A stretch of DNA of 64,000 nt from Motilimonas cestriensis (GTDB lineage Bacteria; Pseudomonadota; Gammaproteobacteria; Enterobacterales; CBDFNC01). Positions 24,461 through 34,075 of the stretch are shown here, piece after piece. Position numbers and translations under genes: made by a program. How positions within the stretch are numbered: the first letter of the stretch is position 1; every line of letters starts with the position of its first letter. Where the stretch lies: positions 62,001 to 126,000 of the forward strand of contig NZ_JAIMJA010000004.1 in assembly GCF_021295315.1 (NCBI RefSeq), in the 5' to 3' direction. Below the pieces are notes generated by a model, which made no database searches, was not told where the DNA came from, and saw only the letters and a list, made by a program, of their open reading frames with translations.

Positions 24461-26020
24461 TTAAAATACGACTTGATAACTTAACTTGATGTTATTTTCG
24501 CTGTAGCCGTTTTGCTCACTGTCTCTATCGGTATAAGTATAGTTAAGGACAACAAGTGAACGTTTACCCAAAACGTGACTTAGACTGAGGCCATGACGTT
24601 GTTCTTTATCTGTCTGGGTGGCTTGGTCTTGCTCTAAGTATCGCTGCTCTGTACTCAGTTGGAGGCTGGTTTTTTGCCCGATTCGCCAAGCCCAGGCAAG
24701 CTGTGCACCATAATCATCTGTATCCGGTGTGCTGCTAAAATAATCGCGTTGTACGTAAAACAAGGTTAGGGTAAAAGTGTGTTTACGGGCTTGCAGTGTG
24801 CTACTTAATTTGCCGTCACGAGTAAGATAAAGTTCGTTATTTGCCGAGGGTAATGCAGCAAAAATACTGACTACTTGCTGATCTGGGCCCACTACCGGAT
24901 TAGTTAAACTTGAAAACTCGCAGTCACTTAAGCTATTAATTGTGCCTGCAGGACAAATAAGAGAGCCCACATTTGTGCTTTGCGAGGCGAGTTCACTGGC
25001 AAAAGATTCAATCGATTCACGATAGGTAATTTGGCTACGGATCTTACGTACATTGTGGAACAGGCTAAAATCGTAAGCGTCGCCATAGAAACGTTTGCCG
25101 TAGGAAGCAGTTAATCCAGTTCTCATGCTGGGTGTCCAATTGAGCTTGGCTGCCCAGTAGTCTTTGTTATTATCTTTTAAGCTAAAATTATAGCTAACAT
25201 CAATATAGCTTCGATCGCTGGGAGAAAAACGAATACCTGGCCCCCAAGCTGCGCTATCTAGGTTATCAGTCTGCTCTACACTGTTCTCTTCCCAATAGCC
25301 ATTAATGAACAGTCCCCATTTATCGATTAGACCGTAGCCAAATCTCGCGTCGGCTGACTGTGTTAAGCTACGCCGCTTTTGGTCTGGCTTTTGATAACCT
25401 AAGGTATAATCCATATTCCAAAAGGCGCGCTTAAAGTCGGTACCATCTTGGGCTGAGAAAGTGAGATTGTAACCTAACGTATCATCGCTGGCTTTTTGGT
25501 CGATATAGTAAACATTACTGTTAAGATCGAATTCAGCCTGATTGCCAATGGGTTGAGTCCAATCCATACCTAACTGATAATTTCCTACGGTATCGAGGTT
25601 GTCTGAATTACCAGTATAGTCAGTCAGTAAGCCATTATTGATATCAACGAGTTGCTGGTTAGCTGTAATACTACTAGAAATTATAATACGGTCGTGCCAC
25701 GCGTTTACCTCACCCAGTAGCAATAAATCATGAAACGCTTCGCTACTATTTTCAGCATCAACATAGTACTGCCCATTAAAGTCATATCGTGCTCTAAAGC
25801 TCGCTTTATTACCGTCAGCAGTTAAGCCAAAGCCCGGGCTAATTGACAAAATGACATCATCTTGCGCTGCTAATGCGCTGCGGCTTATGTTGTCAGAGTA
25901 CTCAGTGCTTGCTTCTATAGATGCACTGGTTTGCCAATCAGCTGCAGAGACGAAAGGCGTGAGTGAAAATGCATATAAGAAAATAAAATAGTTATTGGTT
26001 TTCGGCATATTGGTATCCAT
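24461..26020 (-). CDS. PEP-CTERM system-associated outer-membrane beta-barrel protein
   Basis: A 519-aa TIGR03016-type protein with an N-terminal signal peptide ending V-S-A-A-D. The rest is made of alternating aromatic and polar residues in short amphipathic strands and ends in Y-Q-V-V-F, a typical C-terminal signal for outer-membrane barrel insertion. It probably forms the outer-membrane channel or an accessory barrel for exopolysaccharide export. The start overlaps the end of the tyrosine kinase gene by 29 bases, so the two are coupled. Confidence 0.88.
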   Translation of the reverse strand: MDTNMPKTNNYFIFLYAFSLTPFVSAADWQTSASIEASTEYSDNISRSALAAQDDVILSISPGFGLTADGNKASFRARYDFNGQYYVDAENSSEAFHDLLLLGEVNAWHDRIIISSSITANQQLVDINNGLLTDYTGNSDNLDTVGNYQLGMDWTQPIGNQAEFDLNSNVYYIDQKASDDTLGYNLTFSAQDGTDFKRAFWNMDYTLGYQKPDQKRRSLTQSADARFGYGLIDKWGLFINGYWEENSVEQTDNLDSAAWGPGIRFSPSDRSYIDVSYNFSLKDNNKDYWAAKLNWTPSMRTGLTASYGKRFYGDAYDFSLFHNVRKIRSQITYRESIESFASELASQSTNVGSLICPAGTINSLSDCEFSSLTNPVVGPDQQVVSIFAALPSANNELYLTRDGKLSSTLQARKHTFTLTLFYVQRDYFSSTPDTDDYGAQLAWAWRIGQKTSLQLSTEQRYLEQDQATQTDKEQRHGLSLSHVLGKRSLVVLNYTYTDRDSEQNGYSENNIKLSYQVVF

Positions 26021-26984
26021 ACCCTGCGTAAAGGTTTGTTGTTTGTACCGATTTATTGAGCACTAAGCCGATGGCACGGTCTTGGTTGAGCAGGCTAATC
26101 GCCGATTCAAGGCTGTGAAGCGGCGTTTTATTCTCTTCAACGACGACCAATTGCTGTCCAACAAAGCTGGTTAGCGCTTGCGTTTCATTGATGCCAAGTA
26201 GAGGGGGCGCATCAAAAATAATGACCCGATCTGAATAGCGTTCAGCTAACTCATTGGCCAAGCTTTCCATTCGCTCACTGGCTAACAGTTCACTGGTTAA
26301 GTGGTGTTTTCTCCCCGCGGGCATAAGGCGCAAATTTGGGATGTTGGTGTTGTAGATAATTTCTTGTAGTGACGATGTTTTTCCTAATAAGTAGTCAATC
26401 AGCCCGGCTTTGACCTGAACCCCGAGTGCGTTACAAATCGAGGGGTTTAATACGTCTGCATCCACTAACAGCACGGTTTTTTCTTGCTCCATGGCAATGC
26501 TCAGTGCGAGGTTGATCGCGGTGAAGGTTTTACCTTCATTGCTAAGAGTGCTTGTTACCAGCACCAAGTTTGAATGGGTTAGGGTATCTTTTAATGGACC
26601 GAATGCTGTTTTAAGCACTCTTCTTTTCACAAAGCGAAATTCTTCATGAGTTTTACTGCGTTCGTTGCTGTCAACCAAATAACCGCGTTGTTTAAGATCA
26701 TGAAGATCAAGCGATAAGTTTTGCAGCTCTGACGAGTCATGGGCCTTATTTACGACGGCGGTTGAATCACTAGCAGACTTCGCCTTAGCGGCTGATGTGG
26801 TGGTATCAGCTACAGCTTGTATGGGCTGTGAAACTGGGCTTGAAGCGTTCAACGTAGAGGCATTTATATCCGTATTTATAGCAGAGTTTGTATCAGCAGT
26901 CTGACCTGGTTCGTGTTGATTATCCACGCTCGCTTCAGCTGCGCGTTGCTTCTTTTTAGCGAGTGCTTTTTCAATAATGCTCAT
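25992..26984 (-). CDS. XrtA-associated tyrosine autokinase
   Basis: A 330-aa BY-kinase of the TIGR03018 type. After a variable 100-residue N-terminus it has a Walker A-like N-E-G-K-T (Lys152), Walker A' V-L-L-V-D-A-D, Walker B V-I-I-F-D-A-P-P-L-L and a tyrosine-rich tail (Y-A-G-Y-G-Y-Q-Y) for autophosphorylation. It works with the chain-length protein encoded just upstream to control polymer length. ATG 26984 with AGGGAT is preferred to the upstream start at 27011, which would overlap the chain-length gene. Confidence 0.92.
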   Translation of the reverse strand: MSIIEKALAKKKQRAAEASVDNQHEPGQTADTNSAINTDINASTLNASSPVSQPIQAVADTTTSAAKAKSASDSTAVVNKAHDSSELQNLSLDLHDLKQRGYLVDSNERSKTHEEFRFVKRRVLKTAFGPLKDTLTHSNLVLVTSTLSNEGKTFTAINLALSIAMEQEKTVLLVDADVLNPSICNALGVQVKAGLIDYLLGKTSSLQEIIYNTNIPNLRLMPAGRKHHLTSELLASERMESLANELAERYSDRVIIFDAPPLLGINETQALTSFVGQQLVVVEENKTPLHSLESAISLLNQDRAIGLVLNKSVQTTNLYAGYGYQYAENQ

Positions 26985-26997
26985 ACGTATCCCTACT

Positions 26998-28593
26998 TTA
27001 AGTCGCGGCAACTAACGTTTTCAATTGCTGTACAAATGGATGATTACTGGTTTGAGTGACGAGTAATCCACCATAAATGCAGAGTAAAGCGATAATAACT
27101 AGAGCAAAGGCAATATTGTGACGCCGTTTCACTTGAATCATCTTCTCAATATTCGAATGTGAGATAGCGCCAAGTACGGGGATTTTTATCATTGCTGCTA
27201 GCTCTTTGGGCCCGGTAATAATCGGTTTGATTTGGCTAATCGCAAAAGCGACAAAAATGCCTAAGCCCAGCCCGAGTAACGTCACAACAGAAAGCAAAAT
27301 AATTCGGTTAGGTCCCGCGGGATCGTTAGCTACGCGAGGTGGCTCAATCACTTTAAACTCAACGCCTTCTGTTGATTGGCCGGCTTTTTGTGACATGATG
27401 GCAGATTCACGTCGTTCTAATAATTGATTATATTGACCTTTAGTTATGTCATAACCTCGGGTGAGGGCGGCGAGATCGGCTTCTACTTTTGGTACTAAAT
27501 GCACTTTTTCTTGCAGTTTAGCGACTTTATCTTGGTAGTTTTCCACTCTCACTTTTAGTGAAGCAATTTCATTTTCCAGTTGGCTAACATTAAGCCGCAA
27601 CGATTGTACGAATGGCGATTCACTGGCTTCTGCGGGCCGACTTTGTTGATAATTGATTGAAGCTAATTCAGCACGCTCTTGTCGTTGTTTTTGCACCAGA
27701 TCGGCTATTTGTCTTTTAAGTTCTATGATATCTGGATGTTTGTCAGTGTAGCGCAGGTTCATTTCATCGAGCATTTGGTTCAGCTGGTTTAGGCGTGAAT
27801 CATACTGCGTAATAATGCTGGGGTTATAAACTGCTTGGCTTTGTACTTGCGGCACCGGGAGAGACTCTTCATCTTCTAATTGAATGCGAGCAGAAAAAAG
27901 TCGTGTCTGTGCTTCTTTTAATTGTAACTGAGTATTCTCTAACTGAGTTTCTTCCGCTTTGAGCATATCGTAATACGAGTTTCCTTTACCTGGTAATAGG
28001 TCGGCGTATTGTCGCTTAAACTCTGTTAACGCAGCATCGTCTGCGGTCATACGTTTTTCAAAATCTTTTATTTGTTGGTTCAAAAAGCGCTGTGCGTTGT
28101 CGGTGTCGGTGCGGGTTTCACCTAAAGTGTCTTCGACGAAAATGGTCAATACAGACTGCACCACCGATTTTGCTGATTCTGGATTAGGCTGTTGATAGCT
28201 AATAGTGAATATTTTTTCCCGCTTAGTGGTGCCTATCTTGATTTCTTTACTCAAGCTATCGACTAGTTTGTCAAATTCTTCGCTGCTGTTGGTGAGTATA
28301 TCTAAGTCGGCCATACGCGCTATTTTCTCTACGTTAGGCCGGCTTAATAAGGTTTTCACCATTAAGTTAAGCTGTTGGTCTTTAAATGTTTCGACCGTAA
28401 GCCCTCTTAGTAAAGGTTTGAGTAGTGAATCAGTGTCAACATAAACGCGTGCCGAAGCTTTATACTGATCCGGCATCTGCATCACATAGAGCCAACCAAT
28501 AGGGCAGATAATCCAAGCAATGATGATGATGAAGCGACGCTTCATCCACACCCCTTTGATGTAATAGAGCGCTTTTTCAATTAACTCCTTCAT
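26998..28593 (-). CDS. XrtA-system polysaccharide chain-length determinant
   Basis: A 531-aa Wzz/PCP-type inner-membrane protein (TIGR03007). Two membrane helices, near residues 20-38 and about 425-445, flank a long periplasmic coiled-coil region, with the P-P-R-V-A-N-D-P-A-G-P-N motif just before the second helix. A further C-terminal helix lies near 490-510. It would set polymer length and recruit the tyrosine kinase downstream (13 bases apart). Confidence 0.92.
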   Translation of the reverse strand: MKELIEKALYYIKGVWMKRRFIIIIAWIICPIGWLYVMQMPDQYKASARVYVDTDSLLKPLLRGLTVETFKDQQLNLMVKTLLSRPNVEKIARMADLDILTNSSEEFDKLVDSLSKEIKIGTTKREKIFTISYQQPNPESAKSVVQSVLTIFVEDTLGETRTDTDNAQRFLNQQIKDFEKRMTADDAALTEFKRQYADLLPGKGNSYYDMLKAEETQLENTQLQLKEAQTRLFSARIQLEDEESLPVPQVQSQAVYNPSIITQYDSRLNQLNQMLDEMNLRYTDKHPDIIELKRQIADLVQKQRQERAELASINYQQSRPAEASESPFVQSLRLNVSQLENEIASLKVRVENYQDKVAKLQEKVHLVPKVEADLAALTRGYDITKGQYNQLLERRESAIMSQKAGQSTEGVEFKVIEPPRVANDPAGPNRIILLSVVTLLGLGLGIFVAFAISQIKPIITGPKELAAMIKIPVLGAISHSNIEKMIQVKRRHNIAFALVIIALLCIYGGLLVTQTSNHPFVQQLKTLVAAT

Positions 28594-28637
28594 TACCGGC
28601 CTCCTGGCATAGTTTTATATCAATCAAAAGATAGAGA

Positions 28638-29279
28638 CTAAAACCAAGCTTCAGGAATAATCAAAATGTCGCCGGGCAAGATATTGGTATTGGCACTAAC
28701 GTCACCCTTACGGATCAAATCATCAAGGCGCACACGGTATTGAATCTGCTTCCCGTCTTCAATACGAACCAAAGCGGTATTGTTGCCATCTGCAAATTCA
28801 GTTAAACCACCCACTGCAATCATGACATCTAGAACTGTCATATATTGGCTGTAATTCAATGCCTTAGGTTCAGTTGCTTCACCGACAATTCGCACTTGTT
28901 CACTGTAAGGGCCACTAAAACCGACCACAGTAACGGTAACAATAGGCTCACGTAAGTAAGTGGCTAGCACTTCTTCAATTTCTCTGGCTAATTGAGTCGG
29001 TGTTTTGCCACTAACGGGAATGTCTTCAACTAATGAGGTGGTAATCATGCCGTCAGGTCGAACCACAAAACTGCCTGATATTTCAGGGTTGCGCCAAACA
29101 AATATATTCAAGTTGTCACCGGGGCCAATAAGGTATTGATATTGATCGGCTTGGGTGGTGAGTGAGGGGGTCAGCGTGGCTGAACTGGCAAGGGGCGCGC
29201 TATTTTGGTTACTGCAACCGCTTAAACCAAAAATGATGAAAAAATATAGCCATACGGATTGCTTTAACATGCTGTCCAT
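28638..29279 (-). CDS. XrtA-system exopolysaccharide export lipoprotein
   Basis: A 213-aa Wza-like export protein (TIGR03027) with a lipobox G-L-S-G-C near Cys22, the Poly_export domain Y-L-I-G-P-G-D-N-L-N-I-F-V-W-R-N-P-E, and a SLBB region with V-G-G-L-T-E-F-A-D. It forms part of the outer-membrane export pore and is first of the minus-strand arm. ATG 29279 has GAGAGAAAG upstream; ATG 29270 is also possible. Confidence 0.9.
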   Translation of the reverse strand: MDSMLKQSVWLYFFIIFGLSGCSNQNSAPLASSATLTPSLTTQADQYQYLIGPGDNLNIFVWRNPEISGSFVVRPDGMITTSLVEDIPVSGKTPTQLAREIEEVLATYLREPIVTVTVVGFSGPYSEQVRIVGEATEPKALNYSQYMTVLDVMIAVGGLTEFADGNNTALVRIEDGKQIQYRVRLDDLIRKGDVSANTNILPGDILIIPEAWF

Positions 29280-29531
29280 AGCTTTCTCTCTCTATGTAAG
29301 TGGATAGTGTTGAGGCATCGCCTCAGCTTTTATCAGCATAGTCCATGAATTTATTTTCGCGCAAAAAATGCAAGTGTTAGCAGTGAAATGTTTTTTTAAG
29401 TTGAGGATTTATGAGAATAATTCCAGTTGATTAGCAAATTGCTTGTTATTTGATCAAATATTGACCTCACAATGTGATTTAGTTCAACTATCTTTTAAGA
29501 AGTGTTTTAGTGGGCACAAGGACATCGCCTT
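29280..29531. promoter_or_regulatory. Divergent control region of the XrtA core
   Basis: This 252-base region separates the two divergent arms. It is AT-rich and contains TTGACC at 29461 and a perfect palindrome TCACAATGTGA at 29467-29477, which could bind a regulator. I found no convincing -24/-12 sigma54 element for PrsR. Confidence 0.3.
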
Positions 29532-30929
29532 ATGAGTCGTTTCGCATTTGCAAGTACAGGTAAAGCCAGTCGGCTTTTGGTGATTTCAGAGTTAAGTATT
29601 GTTTATCTGGGATTCTTACTTGTTAGTGTTGGGTTCTACTTTAATAGCTATGACATTCTGAGTAATCAATTACAAATGTTGATCGAGGTTTTAGTTATTC
29701 CTCTCGTTATTATTGTCTTGATGTTGAGTTTAGGGCTTTATAACCCTCGTCTTCGTTGTAATGGTGATGGGGTCGGCCGACGCTTAGTTATTATATGCAG
29801 TTTGGTGTTATTGCTTGCTTTATCGTTGTCTGGCCTAAATGCGCTAAGTTCATCCTTTCATGTTGTTAGCCTTTCTGTTTTAACTTCTCTATGTATGTTG
29901 ATGGGCTTTCGCTATTTTATCTCCCATAAATTTGGTGATACGTTTCGCCGTAAAGTATTGGTGATAGGTGCAGGTAAACGGGCAGAAATTATTCGCCAAC
30001 GTATGCGTCGTGAAGCGGACAAAAAAGGCTTTACCATCGTTGGTTTTGTGCCGATGGCTGGGGACGATGAAATAGATACCGGTGAATTGAAAATGGCGGT
30101 GGATTTAGATCAACCTAATTTACTTGTTCAGATGGTCAAAGACCAGCGGATCGATGAGATTGTGGTCGCCTGTGACGAGCGACGCGGACACCTTCCTTTA
30201 CAGGCTTTATTTGCTTGTAAGCTATATGGTGTTGAGGTGATGGATGTGTTGAATTTTATCGAGCGTGAAACCGGCCAAATAGCGGTGAATCAGTTATATC
30301 CAAGTTGGTTGGTTTATTCCAATGGCTTTGTTCGTTCTGACAGCATACGCAGTATTGCATCGAACATGCTTAATTTAGGGTTAGCTGTCATTATTATCTG
30401 TCTGCTTTGGCCGCTATTATTATTTGTCATGATGGCCATCTATTTGGAAGACAGAGGTCCCATCTTTTATCGCCAGACGCGTATTGGTTACGCAGGTAAA
30501 CCATTTGAGATTCTCAAGTTTCGTAGTATGCGAGTTAATGCTCAAGCAAATGGTGCACAGTGGGCGGCGAAAAATGATAGCCGCGCCACGAGAATCGGCC
30601 AGTTTATGCGTAAATATCATATCGACGAGTTACCGCAGATATTTAATATTCTAAAAGGTGAAATGTCATTCATCGGTCCAAGGCCTGAGCAACCTGAATT
30701 TGTTGAACGTTTATGTACTCAACTACCTTATTACGCAGAGCGCCATAATGTTAAACCGGGCTTAGCGGGTTGGGCACAGTTGAAATACCCTTATGGTGCT
30801 TGCGATAAAGATGCTTTAGAAAAACTACAGTACGATCTTTATTACGTTAAACATCGTAATTTTTGGTTTGATTTGGCGATTTTTGTGCAAACCATTGAAG
30901 TTGTTTGCTTTGCCCAAGGCTCGCGCTAA
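29532..30929 (+). CDS. XrtA/PEP-CTERM priming glycosyltransferase (TIGR03013 type)
   Basis: A 465-aa polyprenyl-phosphate sugar phosphotransferase that starts the repeat unit on undecaprenyl phosphate. Four N-terminal helices are followed by a CoA-binding-like domain (V-I-G-A-G-K-R-A-E-I-I), a further membrane segment near 285, and the catalytic bacterial sugar transferase domain with K-F-R-S-M-R, D-E-L-P-Q-I-F-N-I-L-K-G-E-M-S-F-I-G-P-R-P-E and K-P-G-L-A-G-W-A-Q. It opens the plus arm; its stop overlaps the next ATG (TAATG). Confidence 0.93.
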   Translation: MSRFAFASTGKASRLLVISELSIVYLGFLLVSVGFYFNSYDILSNQLQMLIEVLVIPLVIIVLMLSLGLYNPRLRCNGDGVGRRLVIICSLVLLLALSLSGLNALSSSFHVVSLSVLTSLCMLMGFRYFISHKFGDTFRRKVLVIGAGKRAEIIRQRMRREADKKGFTIVGFVPMAGDDEIDTGELKMAVDLDQPNLLVQMVKDQRIDEIVVACDERRGHLPLQALFACKLYGVEVMDVLNFIERETGQIAVNQLYPSWLVYSNGFVRSDSIRSIASNMLNLGLAVIIICLLWPLLLFVMMAIYLEDRGPIFYRQTRIGYAGKPFEILKFRSMRVNAQANGAQWAAKNDSRATRIGQFMRKYHIDELPQIFNILKGEMSFIGPRPEQPEFVERLCTQLPYYAERHNVKPGLAGWAQLKYPYGACDKDALEKLQYDLYYVKHRNFWFDLAIFVQTIEVVCFAQGSR

Positions 30930-31807
30930 TGGATGCTATTTGTACTGCGTCGGCAATGACAGTTGATTTAGAAGATTACTTTCAAGTTTCCGCTTTTGAG
31001 GCTTGCAGTGATAGGGCGGATTGGCAGCAGTTTGAGTGTCGCGTCGAGGTTAATACCGATAGGTTACTCACTTTGTTTGAACGCCACCAAGTAAAGAGTA
31101 CTTTTTTTATTTTAGGTTGGATTGCCGAGCGTTACCCGGAGGTGGTGCAAGCAATCGCTAAGGCTGGGCATGAAATTGCCAGCCATGGTTATGATCATCA
31201 GCGCGTAAATACGTTAACCGAACAAGGGTTTGCCAGCGATGTTTTACGCAGTAAAAGCTTATTGGAAGATATTACTGGGCAAGAGGTGAAAGGTTACCGT
31301 GCGCCGAGTTTTTCATTTAATCAACAAACGCCTTGGGCATATGAAGTACTAGCAAAAGCGGGCTATCGCTATAGCTCCAGCGTCTACCCAGTAAAGCATG
31401 ATCATTATGGCTCACCCTTACTGCCAAGGTTTGCATTTTTGGCTCACCCAGCACTACTTGAGATTCCCATCTCAACCCTGCAAATTGCCGGAAAAAACTT
31501 TCCGATTGGTGGTGGTGGTTATTTTCGTTTGTATCCCGAGCTGCTTATGCATTGGGCATTGCGCCAATTTCATCGGCAGGAGCAACACCCGTATATTTTT
31601 TACATTCATCCTTGGGAGCTCGATCCTGAACAGCCAAGACCATTTCAAGTCAGTCGCAAAACTAAGTTTCGTCATTACCTTAATCTAGATAAAACTCAGC
31701 GACGAATGGAGCGCTTGCTAAAGCAATATCAATGGCAGCGAATGGATGAGCTATTCTTAAAGCCGAGCCGTCAAACTCAAATACAAACTCAGCAGGCATT
31801 TATATAG
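30929..31807 (+). CDS. XrtA-system polysaccharide deacetylase (NodB + DUF3473)
   Basis: A 292-aa TIGR03006-type deacetylase. The catalytic motifs are T-V-D-L-E-D-Y-F, the metal-binding S-H-G-Y-D-H, and R-A-P-S-F-S, followed by the DUF3473 C-terminal domain with H-P-W-E-L-D. It would remove acetyl groups from N-acetyl sugars of the polymer. ATG 30929 overlaps the preceding stop by one base; the frame is open slightly further upstream. Confidence 0.92.
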   Translation: MDAICTASAMTVDLEDYFQVSAFEACSDRADWQQFECRVEVNTDRLLTLFERHQVKSTFFILGWIAERYPEVVQAIAKAGHEIASHGYDHQRVNTLTEQGFASDVLRSKSLLEDITGQEVKGYRAPSFSFNQQTPWAYEVLAKAGYRYSSSVYPVKHDHYGSPLLPRFAFLAHPALLEIPISTLQIAGKNFPIGGGGYFRLYPELLMHWALRQFHRQEQHPYIFYIHPWELDPEQPRPFQVSRKTKFRHYLNLDKTQRRMERLLKQYQWQRMDELFLKPSRQTQIQTQQAFI

Positions 31808-31862
31808 CAGTAGCCTAAAATTTTATCAGGCCAAAGTGGTCGTTCAGGCGAGGGAACTGTCT

Positions 31863-32885
31863 GTGCAAGTAATTTTATTAGATAACAGTCGACGCCAGCA
31901 GTGGGATGAGTTTGTTGCGCAGCATCCCGAAGGTGAATTTTTTCATTTATCTGGTTGGCAGCAAGTGATCGAAGAAGTTTATGGCCATGCCTGCTGGTTC
32001 TATTTTGTTGAGGAGCAGGGAGAAATTGTCGGATTACTGCCTCTCGCTCAAATCAAAAGTTGGCTGTTTGGCAATAAGCTTATTTCGTTACCTTTTGCTG
32101 TCTCTGCGGGGGTGTTGGCAAATAATCAAGGGGTAGCCGATACGCTTATTGCACAGGCACAAGCCTTAGCAACAGAGTTAAAAGTAGACTGCTTAGAGCT
32201 GCGCCACCGCAAGTCACAATGTCCTACTTGGTCCTCTCAGCCTAGCCATGAAAATTTCTCTTGCTCCTTGGCTTCATCAGCCGAAGAAATTTTAGCCAAA
32301 ATCAAGAAAAAGCAACGCGCAGTGGTCAGGCAGTCGCTGGTTAACGGTTTAAATCATCGAATTGAATCTAATTGTGACCATTTCTTCGCTATTTATTCCG
32401 AGAGTGTCCGAAATTTAGGCACCCCTGTTTTTCCTAAAGCTTACTTTAAAGCGCTGCAGCGTGTTTTTACTGATCAAGTGGACATATTGACGGTTTTTTC
32501 GGGTGAGCAAGCTGTGTCGAGTGTACTGAGTTTTTATTATAAAAATCAGGTGTTGCCTTTTTATGGCGGTGGGACGAGTGCAGCCAGAAGTCTAAAGAGT
32601 AACGATTATATGTATTATCAGCTGATGTGCCATGCTCAGCAGCGAGGTATGACTGAGTTTGATTTTGGCCGTAGCAAAATTGGCAGCGGTGCACACGCTT
32701 ATAAAAAGCATTGGGGTCTTCAGCCTAGCCCTTTATTTTATGAACATTGCCTTGTGAATAGCCAAGAGTTACCCAATATCAGCCCGAACAATCCTAAGTA
32801 TCAATTATTTATTCAGGCTTGGAAAAAACTGCCGTTACCAATAAGCAGGGCGTTAGGCCCGATCCTAGCAAAGGACTTGGGCTAA
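31863..32885 (+). CDS. FemAB-family XrtA/PEP-CTERM-associated protein
   Basis: A 340-aa GNAT-fold protein (TIGR03019), with H-L-S-G-W-Q near the start, G-G-G-T-S-A-A and the F-D-F-G-R-S-K-I-G-S-G-x-x-x-Y-K-K-H-W-G signature at the end. FemAB proteins transfer amino acids from tRNA; in XrtA loci they may add aminoacyl groups to the polysaccharide, which is inference. GTG 31863 is preferred because GAGGG precedes it; GTG 31836 is the longer alternative. TAATG junction with the next gene. Confidence 0.9.
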   Translation: MQVILLDNSRRQQWDEFVAQHPEGEFFHLSGWQQVIEEVYGHACWFYFVEEQGEIVGLLPLAQIKSWLFGNKLISLPFAVSAGVLANNQGVADTLIAQAQALATELKVDCLELRHRKSQCPTWSSQPSHENFSCSLASSAEEILAKIKKKQRAVVRQSLVNGLNHRIESNCDHFFAIYSESVRNLGTPVFPKAYFKALQRVFTDQVDILTVFSGEQAVSSVLSFYYKNQVLPFYGGGTSAARSLKSNDYMYYQLMCHAQQRGMTEFDFGRSKIGSGAHAYKKHWGLQPSPLFYEHCLVNSQELPNISPNNPKYQLFIQAWKKLPLPISRALGPILAKDLG

Positions 32886-34072
32886 TGGAGAAAATCCTAT
32901 TTTTATGTCATCGCGTCCCTTATCCGCCCAATAAGGGGGATAAGATCCGCTCTTATCATTGGTTACAATATTTAAAGCAGCGCTATCAAGTACTGTTGGG
33001 CGCTTTTATTGATGATCCTGATGACTGGCAATATGAAGATGTGATTGCCGAAGGTTTGGCTGATTATTGTTTGGTTAAGCGTCATCCCCTTTGGCATAAG
33101 CTGGCCAGTTTAAGGGCCATGTTAGATGGTCGACCATTGAGCTTGGCATATTATCAAAGTCAGCAAATGCAGGCTTGGGTTGAGCAGGTTCTTAAGGCTA
33201 ACCCCGGTATCAAGGTGCTCACCTTCTCTTCCGTGATGGCGCAATATGTTGCTGATGCGAATCAATTTCGGATCATGGATTTTGTTGATATCGACTCAGA
33301 CAAGTGGCTGCAATATGCCAATCAAGCCAGTGGTGTTATGGCTTGGTTGTATCGGCGTGAATTTAATGCCTTAGCGCAATATGAGGCGCGCGTTGCCAAT
33401 GCTTTTAATTTAAGTTTGTTCGTATCTAAAAATGAAGCGGATGACTTCCAAAATCGGCAGGCTAGCAGCGCCCAGCAAGCAGTAGACTGGGTACAAAATG
33501 GGGTTGATATTCAATATTTTGATCCTGCCGCGGTGGAAGTTAGCTCTCCCTTTAAGTTGAATGAGCCGGTGTTAGTCTTTACTGGCGCCATGGATTACTG
33601 GGCTAACGTTGAAGGTGTTGTTTGGTTTGTTCAGCATGTTTGGCCTGGTGTGATTGCTCATCAACCCGAGGCTAAGTTTTATATCGTTGGTTCAAATCCC
33701 AGTAAAACGATTCTTAAATTAGCTCATCTCCCTGGCATCGTTGTGACTGGTAAAGTGCCCGATGTTCGCCCTTATTTGAAATATGCTAGCTTGGTTGTCG
33801 CTCCCCTTAGGATCAGTCGTGGCATCCAAAATAAGGTGTTAGAAGCTCTCGCGATGGATAAAAAAGTGGTGGGCAGCAGTCATGCTTTTACCGGCATTGG
33901 ACTGATGCCATGCACTTATGTTGCTGATAGTGAAGAGGAGTTTTTAAATCATTGTATTAAACAGCTAGATTCGAACGGCGCAGTGCAAGCTAGGCATTGG
34001 GTGAAGGACAATTTTAGTTGGCAGACCAGCTTTACTCGTTTAGACCATCTAATTTTACAGGCGGGGGGTTAA
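32885..34072 (+). CDS. XrtA/PEP-CTERM glycosyltransferase, TIGR03087 type
   Basis: A 395-aa GT-B enzyme starting MEKILFLCHRVPYPPNKGDKIRS, the family signature. The C-terminal half has V-F-T-G-A-M-D-Y-W-A-N-V-E-G and a P-L-R-I-S-R-G-I-Q-N-K-V-L-E-A-L-A-M donor-binding region. It adds a sugar to the growing repeat unit on the cytoplasmic side. The start overlaps the preceding stop (TAATG at 32882-32887). Confidence 0.92.
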   Translation: MEKILFLCHRVPYPPNKGDKIRSYHWLQYLKQRYQVLLGAFIDDPDDWQYEDVIAEGLADYCLVKRHPLWHKLASLRAMLDGRPLSLAYYQSQQMQAWVEQVLKANPGIKVLTFSSVMAQYVADANQFRIMDFVDIDSDKWLQYANQASGVMAWLYRREFNALAQYEARVANAFNLSLFVSKNEADDFQNRQASSAQQAVDWVQNGVDIQYFDPAAVEVSSPFKLNEPVLVFTGAMDYWANVEGVVWFVQHVWPGVIAHQPEAKFYIVGSNPSKTILKLAHLPGIVVTGKVPDVRPYLKYASLVVAPLRISRGIQNKVLEALAMDKKVVGSSHAFTGIGLMPCTYVADSEEEFLNHCIKQLDSNGAVQARHWVKDNFSWQTSFTRLDHLILQAGG

Positions 34073-34075
34073 CTA

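Noticed and set aside
29280-29531. Sigma54 promoter for PrsR control of the XrtA arms
   Set aside because: An ACTTGCA sequence on the minus strand lacks the GG at the correct distance.
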